The position numbers were made by a program, and so were the translations under genes. 64,000 nt of DNA from Pedobacter frigiditerrae (GTDB taxonomy: Bacteria > Bacteroidota > Bacteroidia > Sphingobacteriales > Sphingobacteriaceae), in the NCBI RefSeq assembly GCF_004331645.1, contig NZ_SJSK01000008.1, forward strand, positions 62,001 to 126,000, read 5' to 3'. Below, in pieces: positions 51,196-60,375 of the stretch (its first letter is position 1; each line of letters begins with the position of its first letter). Under the pieces are notes generated by a model that saw only the letters and a program-made list of their open reading frames with translations, was not told where the DNA came from and ran no database searches.

Positions 51196-51228
51196 AAACC
51201 TATAAGGTTTCTAAAACCTTATAGGTTT
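51196..51228. repeat. Perfect palindrome with 15-bp arms
   Basis: AAACCTATAAGGTTT (51196-51210) and AAACCTTATAGGTTT (51214-51228) are exact reverse complements around CTA. No T-run follows on either strand, so it is a repeat element rather than a terminator. Confidence 0.75.
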
Positions 51229-51306
51229 GATATAAAAAGATTGCAGCGTTTAGCGGGGCTTTCGGAATCAATTGGCACTGCACCTTCTTTTCAAATCAAA
51301 AAAATA

Positions 51307-51329
51307 TCGGTTAGTGACTAACCAACCGA
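51307..51329. repeat. 23-bp hairpin repeat, copy 3 (divergent)
   Basis: TCGGTTAGTG, ACT, AACCAACCGA has the 10-3-10 layout of the copies at 29589 and 49591 with two mismatches in the stem. Confidence 0.5.
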
Positions 51330-51370
51330 TAGGTCTTCGACAAGCTCAGACTGACAACCTTGTTTAAAAT

Positions 51371-52579
51371 CTATTTCTTAGCAATTCTGTATAGTTTACC
51401 GCCATCTGTTACTGCATATAATGCGCCATCTTTACCGGTAACTAAATCACGGAAACGCTCGCCTTCATCTGCAAGTAGCCTTTCCTCTCCCACTACTTTA
51501 TTAGCTTTTAGAACTAATCTGATGATATGAGAACCACTTAAAGCGGCTACAAATAAATTGCCTTTCCATTCGGTTAGGTTACCAGTATAAAAAGTTATGC
51601 TACCTGGAGAAATAACTGGGTTCCAATAATAAGTAGGTTGCTCGTAACCATCTTTTTGCTGAATGCCATCTCCTATTTTAGCCCCACTATATTCTACGCC
51701 ATAAGTTATGATTGGCCAGCCATAGTTTTTACCTGGTTTAATTAAGTTAAGTTCATCTCCACCTTTTGGACCAAACTCAGCTTCCCATAGTTCGCCAGTT
51801 TGTGGATCAATTGCTAAACCATCTGGATTGCGATGACCTAAGGAATATATTTCTGGCTGTGCGCCTGCTTTATTAGCGAAAGGCCCTCCTGCAACAGCTT
51901 TACCATCTGGAGTTAAATGGAGAATTTTACCCAACGAAGAGTTTAAATATTGTGCTTGCACTCTAATCTCTTTATCAGAACGTTCTCCTGTACTTACAAA
52001 TAGGTTTCCATTTTTATCAAATACTATTCTTGAACCATATTGAAGTCGGCCAGTATGAGCTGGAGTTGCCCGATAAATAACTGTTTGATTTTCTATGGCA
52101 GTTTCATTAGTTGATAACTTTCCTTTAGCTATAGCTAACAATATGCCTTTGCTTTGTGGTTCTGAATACGCCCAATAGACCATTCTGCTTTTTGCAAAGT
52201 CTGGCGCAAGGGTTACATCTAATAATCCACCTTGTCCAGAGTCATCTACTTTTGGAAGTGCGGTGATAGTTTTAGATAGGGTTCCGTTTGTAGATAGAAT
52301 GACCATTGTACCACCTTTTTGAGTGATAAAGAACCTACCATCTGGCATTACAGAAATAGCCCATGGCCTATCTAATTTCTGATTGATTACTGTAGATGCA
52401 TAAGGAGTTGTGGTTTTAATTCCTTTAATTCGAGTTTGACCAGGAAAGGCAGGTTTGTAATCTGCGGTTGGTTTACCAGTTTCTACAGGATTTTGAGCAG
52501 AAACATTTGTTTCATTTACACAACTCAACAAAAAACTTGCTGCAAGTAGATTTAATAGTTGAAGATTAAAAGCTTTCAT
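51371..52579 (-). CDS. PQQ-dependent sugar dehydrogenase (lipoprotein)
   Basis: This 402-residue protein has a lipoprotein signal (lipobox LLSC near residue 20) and a six-bladed propeller of the glucose/sorbosone dehydrogenase family. RPWAISVMPDGRFFITQKGG, LDVTLAPDF, GSRIVFDKNGNLFVSTGER and LGHRNPDGLAIDPQTGELWEAEFGPKGGDELN are typical of the Asd/YliI-type enzymes. It oxidises sugars in the periplasm with PQQ as cofactor. No PQQ synthesis genes are in the window. Confidence 0.88.
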   Translation of the reverse strand: MKAFNLQLLNLLAASFLLSCVNETNVSAQNPVETGKPTADYKPAFPGQTRIKGIKTTTPYASTVINQKLDRPWAISVMPDGRFFITQKGGTMVILSTNGTLSKTITALPKVDDSGQGGLLDVTLAPDFAKSRMVYWAYSEPQSKGILLAIAKGKLSTNETAIENQTVIYRATPAHTGRLQYGSRIVFDKNGNLFVSTGERSDKEIRVQAQYLNSSLGKILHLTPDGKAVAGGPFANKAGAQPEIYSLGHRNPDGLAIDPQTGELWEAEFGPKGGDELNLIKPGKNYGWPIITYGVEYSGAKIGDGIQQKDGYEQPTYYWNPVISPGSITFYTGNLTEWKGNLFVAALSGSHIIRLVLKANKVVGEERLLADEGERFRDLVTGKDGALYAVTDGGKLYRIAKK

Positions 52580-52728
52580 ATTTTGGGATTATTTAACAGG
52601 TTAGACATTTTAGTTTTAGGTTCCTGAAGACACAAACCTTGGCTCAACTCTTTGGTTCTTATTTCCACGAACCAACATAACTATAAAAGTTAAGCTGTTT
52701 ATTAAAAGAACAAAAAAATAAGGATAAT

Positions 52729-52760
52729 AAAAAATCCGAACTCAATAATGAATTCGGATT
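52729..52760 (-). terminator. Intrinsic terminator after trxA
   Basis: On the minus strand, AATCCGAATTC and GAGTTCGGATT pair with one mismatch around a 6-nt loop (arms 52750-52760 and 52733-52743), followed by T. It ends the trxA transcript. Confidence 0.85.
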
Positions 52761-52829
52761 ATATAATTTATAGTTAGAGATGAATAGACTTCGATTTACC
52801 TTAAACCTTCTGCCTCTCATCCTTCAACC

Positions 52830-53147
52830 TTATAATTGTTTATCTAACTTACCAGCTAATACTGATTTTGGAACAGCACCAACTTGCTTATCTACAACTT
52901 CACCATTTTTAAAGAACAATAAAGCTGGAATATTGCGGATACCAAATTGAGTTGAAATTTGTGGGTTATTGTCAACGTTTACTTTTCCTACCAACGCTTT
53001 TCCTTCGTATTCTTTTCCAATCTCATCAACAATAGGACCTACCATGCGACATGGGCCACACCATTCTGCCCAAAAATCTACCAATACTGGTTTATCTGAT
53101 TTTAATACAAGCTCCTCGAAGTTTGCATCTGTTATTTCTAAAGCCAT
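52830..53147 (-). CDS. trxA: Thioredoxin
   Basis: This 105-residue protein is a classical thioredoxin: VDFWAEWCGPCRMVGPIV has the redox pair Cys30-Cys33, and IRNIPALLFFKNGE contains the cis-proline. It is the likely electron donor for the Bcp peroxidase and other reductases. It is downstream of dnaE but has its own promoter (53171-53201) and terminator. Confidence 0.96.
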   Translation of the reverse strand: MALEITDANFEELVLKSDKPVLVDFWAEWCGPCRMVGPIVDEIGKEYEGKALVGKVNVDNNPQISTQFGIRNIPALLFFKNGEVVDKQVGAVPKSVLAGKLDKQL

Positions 53148-53170
53148 AACTTTTTATTTTAATTTATATA

Positions 53171-53201
53171 CAAATATATTATCAATTGTAATGCCATCAA
53201 T
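53171..53201 (-). promoter_or_regulatory. trxA promoter with -33 and -7 elements
   Basis: On the minus strand TATATTTG (exact TAnnTTTG, 53171-53178) is preceded by ATTG (53198-53201) at a 19-bp spacing, the Bacteroidota arrangement. The start codon is 23 bp downstream. This is the clearest two-part promoter I found. Confidence 0.7.
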
Positions 53202-53293
53202 AGCTTGCTGTCAATTTGACATTGCCGTGCTAAAAGCTGAAAGCAGAAAGATAAAAGCGCTTTCCCTTTGTTCTTTATACTTTAGCTTACGTC

Positions 53294-56200
53294 TTAATTT
53301 AGCTTATAATTCACAACATCCAACTTTGTTAATTGTTCTAAAAATTGATTGTTTGGGTTTATTTTTAAAGACTTTGAAGGCAGTTCTAGCTTTAAGTTTT
53401 GTTCCCTATCATAAACTTCGAAATTAAGCTTACAGTTATGCTGTTCGCTGTTTTCTTTGTTTTCCTGTAAAAGCACATCAATCTTGGCCATCAACTCATC
53501 ATTTATGGCATCAATTGGCACTTGTATGGTAATACATTTCGTCAGTTTATCTCTTAATTCTGCCAATAAGTCTATCGAGGTAACCTTAAATTCCCAGTCT
53601 CCTTCTTTCCTAAAACGTTCTCCTACCCTACCTCTAATTTGTAAGAAATAACCTTCTGTTAAAAACTGTTTAAACTTCAAGAAATCATCTCCAAACAAAG
53701 CAATTTCGCAACTATCATCATAATCTTCAAAAACGAAAATCCCGAAAGGTTTACCTGTTTTTGTAATTCGTTGAGTAGCTAAAACTACCAAACCACCAAC
53801 AACTAAATCTCTGTTCTTTATCCCTTCAAACTCAGCTAAAATCTCTTCGTTGGTATCGCCACTTCTTATTTTATTAACGATAGACAAATGTTTAACAGAA
53901 TGTTGGCAATAATGGTTCAATTCAAAACGATAATCATCTAAAGGATGTCCTGACAAGAAAATTCCAATTGCATCTTTTTCATATTTCAAACGGTCTATCA
54001 ATCCCCATTCTGGCGAAACAGGAAAAGTTGGCTCTAGAATTAAATCTGCTTTTGAACCACCAAATAAAGATGATTGTGATGAATTCTGGTTATTCTGGAA
54101 ATCGTTGGCATATTTAATCAGTTTCTCGATGCCGTTCATTTTATCATTAGCACCGATGTAAAAATATTGAGCCCTATGAAATCCATAAGCATCAAAAGCG
54201 CCACTATAAACAAAACTCTCGTAAGCTTTTTTATTAACAATACGTGTATTTGAACGTTTAGCAAATTCGAAGACAGTAGTATAAGGACCATTTTCCAAAC
54301 GCTCTTCAATAATACTTTCTACCGCTTTTTCTCCCACACCTTTAACAGCCGACATACCAAAACGGACTTCTCCTTTTGGATTTACAGAGAATTTTAAATC
54401 AGATTCGTTTACATCTGGCCCTAAAACGGTTACCCCCATTTGCCTACATTCTTCCATAAAAAAGGCAACTTGCTTAATATCGCTCATGTTATTAGAAAGT
54501 ACCGCAGCCATGTATTCTGCTGGATAATTTGCCTTTAAATAAGCCGTTTGATAAGCAATCCAAGCATAACAAGTAGAGTGAGATTTATTGAAAGCATATT
54601 CAGCAAAAGCTTCCCAATCTTTCCAAATTTTCTCCAATATTTGTGCATCATGACCTTTGGCTGCCGCTTGGGAAATAAATTTTGGTTTCATTTTATCCAA
54701 CACGTCACGTTGTTTTTTACCCATCGCCTTACGCAAAACATCGGCCTCACCTTTGGTAAAGTCTGCCAATTTTTGCGACAAAAGCATTACCTGCTCTTGG
54801 TAAACCGTAATTCCGTAAGTTTCTTTAAGTAATTCTTCACAAGCTTCTAAATCGTATTTAATTTCTTCCTCACCGTTTTTACGTTTTACGAAACTTGGGA
54901 TATATGCAATTGGTCCTGGGCGATATAAAGCATTCATTGCAATTAGATCTCCAAAAACAGTTGGTTTTAACTCCTTCATGTATTTCTGCATACCGGCACT
55001 CTCGTACTGGAAAATACCGACTGTTTCGCCACGCTGAAAGAGCTCATAAGTTTTTACATCGTCTATCGGAAAAGTATCTGGGTCTAAATCTATACTATGT
55101 CTTTTCTTAACTAGTTTAACAGTGTCTTTTATGAGGGTTAATGTCTTTAACCCCAAAAAGTCCATCTTTAACAAACCAGCGCTTTCTACAACCGAGTTAT
55201 CAAATTGGGTAACATATAAATCTGAATCTTTTGCAGTAGCTACCGGAACAAAATTGGTAATATCATCTGGTGTAATGATAACTCCACAAGCATGGATACC
55301 CGTATTTCTTAATGAACCTTCTAAAATAATAGCTTGTTCAATGGTTTCTGCACTTAAATTTTTGGCTGCTGCTAATGCCTTTAACTCAATTATCTTTTCA
55401 TATTCATCTGGACGCAAGGCAGCTTTTAAAGCCTTGTCTTCCAAGTTAAATATCTTGGCCAACTTCATGTTAGGAATCAGCTTTGCTATTTTATCTGCCT
55501 CAAAAAGTGGTAAATCTAAAACCCTTGCGGTATCACGAATGGATGACTTTGCCGCCATTGTACCATAAGTGATAATCTGCGCCACCTGGCTAGAACCATA
55601 CTTATCGATTACATATTCCATGACACGACCACGACCTTCATCGTCAAAGTCAATATCAATATCGGGCATGGAAACACGGTCTGGATTAAGGAAACGCTCA
55701 AATAGCAAATCGTACTTTAAAGGATCAATGTTGGTAATCCATAAACAATAGGCAACTACTGAACCTGCTGCCGAACCACGACCAGGGCCAACAGAAACAT
55801 CACGTCTCCGAGCTTCTGCAATAAAATCTTGTACAATCAGGAAATAACCAGGGTAACCAGTTTTTTCAATTGTTGCCAACTCAAAATCTAAACGTTCAAT
55901 GATAACTTCGGTTAGTTCTCCATATCTTTTTTTCGCACCTTCATAAGTAAGGTGTCTTAAAAATTTATTCTCACCACGTTTTCCGCCATCAGCATTGTCT
56001 TCTTCTACTAAAAACTCTTCAGGAATACCAAATTTAGGCAAGAGCACTTCACGAGCCAATTCATAAGCCTCTACCTTATCTGCAATTTCTTGTGTACTTA
56101 AAATAGCCTGTGGCACATCAGTAAAGAGCTTTTTCATTTCTTCGGCAGATTTGAAATAATACTCTTGATTTGGCAAACCATACCGATAACCTCTTCCCCT

Positions 56201-57727
56201 ACCTATCGGAGTTGCTTGTTTTTCGGCATCTTTTACACACAGCAAAATATCATGCGCATTGGCATCTTTTTTATTGATGTAATAAGTATTGTTAGTTGCC
56301 ACTAATTTAACGTCATGCTTGTTAGCCATTGCTATTAAATCAGTATTTACACGGTCTTCGTTTTCTTGACCGTGACGCATAATTTCTACATAGAAATCAT
56401 TACCAAATTGTTCTTTCCAATAAAGTAATGCTTCTTCAGCTTGTTTTTCACCTAAGTTTAACAATTTACTAGCAACCTCACCATATAGGTTTCCTGAGAG
56501 TACGATGATATCGCTTTTATATTGCTCAATTACTTTTCTATCTATCCTTGGCACATAATAAAAGCCCTTGGTATAAGCAATGGACGACATTTTTGCCAAG
56601 TTGTGGTAACCTGTTTTGTTTTTCGCTAACAACACCACTTGATAACCATCATCTTTACGTTTCTTGTCTAAATGGTCATCACAAACGAAAAACTCGACGC
56701 CAATAATTGGTTTTACCACTTGCATAACTGGTTCTTCGCCTTTTTCTAAAGCTTCAGCGTTTTTAGCTTTGGCTTCTTTATTATGCTTGCTCACATTACT
56801 AACAAAGTGGAAAGCACCCATCATATTTGCATGATCCGTAAGCGCAACCGCCGGCATTTTTTGAGCTGCAGCAGCTTTTACTAAATCGGGTACGCTGATG
56901 GTAGATTGTAAAACCGAAAATTGCGTGTGATTATGCAGATGCACGAAGTTTGCATTCGCTAATTCTTGTTTATTATCTGCTAATGTTTGTTTAGATATTC
57001 CGCCTGTTTCTGAACCCTGCGAACGTTTCCTAATTTCATCTGATGCAGCTTTTAAGTTAATATGCTGTAAACCAATCGAGCTAATTGGATTGGAATTAAC
57101 TTCCTTAAAACGCAAGAAATAATCAGTATCAACTAATAACTCTTCTTTCTTAAAAACCTGCTTTTTAATCAGTTCTAAAAAACAACGTGTTGTTGCTTCC
57201 ACATCGGCAGTTGCATTGTGTGCTTCAGAAAATGGAACACCAAAAAGGTACTGGTGCAACTCAGTTAAAGTTGGCAATTTAAAACGTCCACCCCTACCTC
57301 CAGGAATCTTTAACAGGTCAGCTGTAACTTCTGTACAGGTATCTAAAACCGGCATACTTGCCATCGGGCTTTCGACGCCTAAACGATGAAACTCACAACC
57401 CATGATGTTCACATCGAACCCAACATTCTGACCAACAACAAACTTTGATTTACCGAGCGCAATATTAAACTTCTCTAAAACTTCTGCAAGTTCAATTCCT
57501 TGCTCTTGTGCTAGTTCTGTAGAAATTCCGTGAATTCGTTCTGCATCATAGGGAATATTAAACCCTTCTGGCTTAACTAAATAATCTTGATGTTCAATCA
57601 AATTACCCATTTCATCATGTAACTGCCAAGCTATTTGGATGCAACGTGGCCAATTATCCGTATCGGTAATGGGCGCATTAAAATTACGTGGCAAACCAGT
57701 AGTTTCGGTGTCAAAAATCAGGTACAT
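53294..57727 (-). CDS. dnaE: DNA polymerase III alpha subunit with fused proofreading exonuclease
   Basis: This is a 1477-residue protein. Residues 1-~190 are a DnaQ-type 3'-5' exonuclease with all DEDDh residues: FDTETTGLP, GQNVGFDVNIMG and HNATADVEAT. After a linker comes the DnaE body: PHP domain (HLHNHTQFSVL, ALTDHANMMGAF), the polymerase core with PDIDIDFDD and GPGRGSAAGSVVAY, and the C-terminal OB-fold region. An extension by eight residues from a TTG is rejected because that TTG is part of the -7 box TATTTTTG. It replicates the chromosome, and its built-in proofreading means no separate epsilon is needed for this function. Confidence 0.96.
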   Translation of the reverse strand: MYLIFDTETTGLPRNFNAPITDTDNWPRCIQIAWQLHDEMGNLIEHQDYLVKPEGFNIPYDAERIHGISTELAQEQGIELAEVLEKFNIALGKSKFVVGQNVGFDVNIMGCEFHRLGVESPMASMPVLDTCTEVTADLLKIPGGRGGRFKLPTLTELHQYLFGVPFSEAHNATADVEATTRCFLELIKKQVFKKEELLVDTDYFLRFKEVNSNPISSIGLQHINLKAASDEIRKRSQGSETGGISKQTLADNKQELANANFVHLHNHTQFSVLQSTISVPDLVKAAAAQKMPAVALTDHANMMGAFHFVSNVSKHNKEAKAKNAEALEKGEEPVMQVVKPIIGVEFFVCDDHLDKKRKDDGYQVVLLAKNKTGYHNLAKMSSIAYTKGFYYVPRIDRKVIEQYKSDIIVLSGNLYGEVASKLLNLGEKQAEEALLYWKEQFGNDFYVEIMRHGQENEDRVNTDLIAMANKHDVKLVATNNTYYINKKDANAHDILLCVKDAEKQATPIGRGRGYRYGLPNQEYYFKSAEEMKKLFTDVPQAILSTQEIADKVEAYELAREVLLPKFGIPEEFLVEEDNADGGKRGENKFLRHLTYEGAKKRYGELTEVIIERLDFELATIEKTGYPGYFLIVQDFIAEARRRDVSVGPGRGSAAGSVVAYCLWITNIDPLKYDLLFERFLNPDRVSMPDIDIDFDDEGRGRVMEYVIDKYGSSQVAQIITYGTMAAKSSIRDTARVLDLPLFEADKIAKLIPNMKLAKIFNLEDKALKAALRPDEYEKIIELKALAAAKNLSAETIEQAIILEGSLRNTGIHACGVIITPDDITNFVPVATAKDSDLYVTQFDNSVVESAGLLKMDFLGLKTLTLIKDTVKLVKKRHSIDLDPDTFPIDDVKTYELFQRGETVGIFQYESAGMQKYMKELKPTVFGDLIAMNALYRPGPIAYIPSFVKRKNGEEEIKYDLEACEELLKETYGITVYQEQVMLLSQKLADFTKGEADVLRKAMGKKQRDVLDKMKPKFISQAAAKGHDAQILEKIWKDWEAFAEYAFNKSHSTCYAWIAYQTAYLKANYPAEYMAAVLSNNMSDIKQVAFFMEECRQMGVTVLGPDVNESDLKFSVNPKGEVRFGMSAVKGVGEKAVESIIEERLENGPYTTVFEFAKRSNTRIVNKKAYESFVYSGAFDAYGFHRAQYFYIGANDKMNGIEKLIKYANDFQNNQNSSQSSLFGGSKADLILEPTFPVSPEWGLIDRLKYEKDAIGIFLSGHPLDDYRFELNHYCQHSVKHLSIVNKIRSGDTNEEILAEFEGIKNRDLVVGGLVVLATQRITKTGKPFGIFVFEDYDDSCEIALFGDDFLKFKQFLTEGYFLQIRGRVGERFRKEGDWEFKVTSIDLLAELRDKLTKCITIQVPIDAINDELMAKIDVLLQENKENSEQHNCKLNFEVYDREQNLKLELPSKSLKINPNNQFLEQLTKLDVVNYKLN

Positions 57728-57748
57728 AGTGGGAATTATCGTGGAGTT

Positions 57749-57756
57749 CAAAAATA
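57749..57756 (-). promoter_or_regulatory. -7 promoter element of dnaE
   Basis: The minus strand reads TATTTTTG, 21 bp before the chosen ATG at 57727. Its TTG is the alternative in-frame start rejected for dnaE. Confidence 0.55.
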
Positions 57757-58069
57757 GAGATTTTTGAGGGCGGTTGTGTCAGTAAATTATCAACAATCTA
57801 ACAAAAAACGGAAGGGCTAAAAGGTAAGATAGAAGATGTGTGGAGAAGGAGAAATATTAAATTGTTATATTGTTAAACTGCTTAATTGTTGAAGAGTTTG
57901 AAAAGCAATAATAGTAGCTTTTAGGAAAATTTAGCCCTGCTTTTTGGTACAAGTCCCGATCAAAAACCGAGAGCTTTCCCCGTCAATCAGGTTTATAGAA
58001 AATAATTTTTGCGACTTTTTGGAGTGTCCGTTATATTAAGTCGATATTTGTTCAGAGAAATATCATTTT
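57757..58069. other. Spacer between dnaE and the DUF2071 gene
   Basis: No gene is seen. Besides the arrays at 57822-57888, the stretch 57940-58000 (with GTCCCGATC and GAGCTTTCCCCG) looks like a dispersed repeat fragment. GATATTTG at 58042-58049 is one base off the -7 consensus and may serve the downstream gene. Confidence 0.45.
57822..57888. repeat. Adjacent 7-bp and 8-bp arrays
   Basis: 57822-57849 has four heptamers (such as AGGTAAG and ATAGAAG). 57857-57888 has four octamers mostly ending in TG (TTAAATTG, TTATATTG, TTAAACTG, CTTAATTG). Both lie in the divergent spacer upstream of dnaE and of the DUF2071 gene. Confidence 0.55.
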
Positions 58070-58777
58070 ATGAAAATCCCTACAATACATGGCTTTATTG
58101 ATAGAAGAATACTAATAAACTTTACTGTCGACCCTGATATCATTCAAAAGATTATTCCGGCACCTTTTAGGCCAAAAATTTATACAGGCAAAGCAATTGT
58201 GGGCATTTGCCTTATTCGATTAAAGGATATAAAACCCAAAGGATTACCGAATTTTATAGGTATTTCTTCAGAAAATGGGGCACATAGAATTGCAGTAGAA
58301 TGGGATGAAAATACGCAAATTAAAGAAGGTGTCTATATACCCAGACGGGACACTTCTTTGAAATTAAACAGTATAATTGGCGGGAAAATTTTTCCTGGCA
58401 AGCATTACTTAGCAAAGTTTAATGTCGTAGAAGAAAATAACAATTATCACATTGATTTTATAAGTTCAGACAATACCAAAATCAATATTGATGCCGTAGA
58501 AACTAATGATTTCGATAGCAATTCTATTTTTGAAACTTTAGAAAATGTATCTGATTTTTTTGAAAAGGGTTCTGTGGGTTATTCGCCCAATGGCAAAAAA
58601 TTCGATGGGTTGAAATTAAATGCTTACAAATGGAAAATAAGACCATTAAATGTTAGTAATGTTCAGTCTAGTTTTTTTGAAGACCAAGCTATTTTCCCAA
58701 AGGGGGCAGTAAAATTTGACAATGCACTATTAATGACAAAAATTGAACACGAATGGAAAAGTGTAGCGGATAAATAA
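58070..58777 (+). CDS. DUF2071 (acetoacetate-decarboxylase-fold) protein
   Basis: This 235-residue soluble protein has the DUF2071 pattern: INFTVDPDIIQKIIPAPFRPKIYTGKAIVGICLIRL at the N-terminus and RRDTSLKLNSIIGGKIFPG in the middle. The family has the acetoacetate decarboxylase fold, but no catalytic lysine role can be assigned from the sequence. Function unknown. It is convergent with the lipocalin gene. Confidence 0.75.
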   Translation: MKIPTIHGFIDRRILINFTVDPDIIQKIIPAPFRPKIYTGKAIVGICLIRLKDIKPKGLPNFIGISSENGAHRIAVEWDENTQIKEGVYIPRRDTSLKLNSIIGGKIFPGKHYLAKFNVVEENNNYHIDFISSDNTKINIDAVETNDFDSNSIFETLENVSDFFEKGSVGYSPNGKKFDGLKLNAYKWKIRPLNVSNVQSSFFEDQAIFPKGAVKFDNALLMTKIEHEWKSVADK

Positions 58778-58810
58778 TTTTTGAATGTCATATTAAAACT
58801 CCCAACTGAA

Positions 58811-59260
58811 CTAGTGTTCTTGACTAACCAAACTCCCAGTATCATATCCAATCTTTCTACATCTTTCAATTATATCTCTTAGTAATTCAGGCTCTATTTT
58901 TGGTTCACGAGCCATGATAAATAAGTACTTTTCTTCTGGGTGACCAACAACTACGTAACTATAATCATCTGCTAATTCTATAACCCAATAACCAATTTTA
59001 AAAGGCCATAAAAATTGAGCTTTCATATCACCGTCAGGTTTATGTTCATCGAAAAACAATTTAGATTTAATCGATTTTCCCTCTGGTTTTCCATCCTTAT
59101 GGTATGTGGTTAAAACTTCAAAATGGTCATCTTCCACCAATGTGTAATTTTCAATGGTCTGTTTCCAATTTTTATCCAACAGTGTTGGAATAGAATAAAG
59201 GGAATACCATTTGCCAGCGAAAGCGCTATGGTCTATAATATTTACAGGTTGGTTTTCCAT
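58811..59260 (-). CDS. Lipocalin-family protein (Blc-like)
   Basis: This 149-residue protein has the lipocalin opening FAGKWYSLYSIPTLLDK (G-x-W motif), WPFKIGYWVIELADDYSYVVVGHP (the third conserved region of Blc-type lipocalins) and a C-terminal arginine-containing helix (IIERCRKIGYD). There is no signal peptide or lipobox, unlike E. coli Blc, so it is probably cytoplasmic. Lipocalins bind lipids or other hydrophobic ligands. Confidence 0.82.
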   Translation of the reverse strand: MENQPVNIIDHSAFAGKWYSLYSIPTLLDKNWKQTIENYTLVEDDHFEVLTTYHKDGKPEGKSIKSKLFFDEHKPDGDMKAQFLWPFKIGYWVIELADDYSYVVVGHPEEKYLFIMAREPKIEPELLRDIIERCRKIGYDTGSLVSQEH

Positions 59261-59429
59261 TAAGTAATATTTTAGTATTTAACCACCTGAGATTTAAAAG
59301 GTTTTAATTGAATGTAAATTATTTATCATAAGCCTATTAAATTTCGCAAAGCATTTGGGTAAACTAATGCAATTCTATATCTTGGGCATCGAAAAACATT
59401 TTTCAACCAAATTCCAAAATATAATCCAA

Positions 59430-60368
59430 ATGAAAATAACGGTAGTAGGTGCAGGAGCCGTAGGCGCAACTTGTGCAGATAACATCGCTAGAAAAGAATT
59501 AGCAGAAGAATTAGTATTACTTGACATTAAAGAAGGTTTTGCCGAAGGTAAAGCGATTGACATGATGCAAACTGCTACGTTGCTAGGTTTCGATACTAAA
59601 ATCAAAGGAGTTACTAATGATTACAGTCAAACAGCAGGTTCTACAGTAGCAGTAATTACTTCAGGCTTGCCTCGTAAACCTGGGATGACTCGTGAAGAGT
59701 TAATTGGAATTAATGCTGGAATTGTAAAAGGTGTAGCAGAAAACATCTTAAAATATTCTCCAGATGCCATTATAATCGTGATTAGTAACCCAATGGATAC
59801 AATGACTTATTTAGCATTGAAATCTTTGGGTTTACCTAAAAACAGAATCATTGGAATGGGCGGAACATTAGATAGCGCTCGTTTCAAATATTATTTAAGT
59901 GTTGCTTTAAACTGTAATTCTAACGATTTGCAAGGATTTGTAATTGGTGGTCACGGTGATACAACCATGATCCCTTTAACTCGTTACGCAACTTACCAAA
60001 GTTTACCTGTTAGCGAATTGTTAGATGAGGCTACCTTAGCAAAAGTTGCTGCAGACACAATGGTTGGGGGAGCTACGTTAACCGGCTTATTAGGCACTTC
60101 TGCTTGGTATGCACCAGGTGCAGCAGGTGCTGCATTAGTTGAGGCAATTGTTCGTGATGAGAAAAAATTATTCACTTGCTGTGTAGCGCTAGAAGGCGAA
60201 TACGGGCAAAGTGATATCTGTTTAGGTGTCCCTGTAATTGTTGGGAAAAACGGTTGGGAAAAAATCATCGATTATAAACTAAATGAAGCGGAACAAGCTT
60301 CGTTTAACAAAAGTGCAGATGCCGTGCGCAACATGAACAACGTATTGGCAGAAATGAAATTAGTTTAA
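59430..60368 (+). CDS. mdh: Malate dehydrogenase
   Basis: This 312-residue NAD-dependent enzyme of the lactate/malate dehydrogenase family starts MKITVVGAGAVGATCADN (dinucleotide-binding glycines). It has the RKPGMTREEL substrate-binding arginines, the catalytic histidine in IGGHGDTTMIPL and SNPMDTMTYL. It converts malate to oxaloacetate in the TCA cycle. An in-frame TTG at 59355 would add 25 residues with no family resemblance, so I use 59430. A long palindromic repeat follows the stop codon. Confidence 0.94.
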   Translation: MKITVVGAGAVGATCADNIARKELAEELVLLDIKEGFAEGKAIDMMQTATLLGFDTKIKGVTNDYSQTAGSTVAVITSGLPRKPGMTREELIGINAGIVKGVAENILKYSPDAIIIVISNPMDTMTYLALKSLGLPKNRIIGMGGTLDSARFKYYLSVALNCNSNDLQGFVIGGHGDTTMIPLTRYATYQSLPVSELLDEATLAKVAADTMVGGATLTGLLGTSAWYAPGAAGAALVEAIVRDEKKLFTCCVALEGEYGQSDICLGVPVIVGKNGWEKIIDYKLNEAEQASFNKSADAVRNMNNVLAEMKLV

Positions 60369-60375
60369 TCATAAT

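Larger units (their letters stand above)
51045..51370. other. 326-bp gene-free spacer made of repeat elements
   Basis: I see no gene. In order, it holds a perfect 15-bp-arm palindrome (51196-51228), a GATTGCAGCG...AGCGGGGCT fragment (51239-51260), the third 23-bp hairpin (51307-51329) and TCTTCGACAAGCTCAGACTGACA (about 51333-51355). The last recalls a widespread intergenic repeat of Bacteroidota. Confidence 0.6.

Noticed and set aside
51196..51228. 15-bp-arm palindrome as the terminator of the DUF3667 gene
   Set aside because: It lies 150 bp past the stop and has no T-run on either strand; it fits a dispersed repeat better.
57728..57751. TTG start adding eight residues to DnaE
   Set aside because: The TTG is the end of the -7 promoter box TATTTTTG, so it is upstream of the likely transcription start.
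59355..59429. TTG-initiated 25-residue extension of malate dehydrogenase
   Set aside because: The family starts directly at MKITVVGAG; the extension has no resemblance and begins with a rare start codon.
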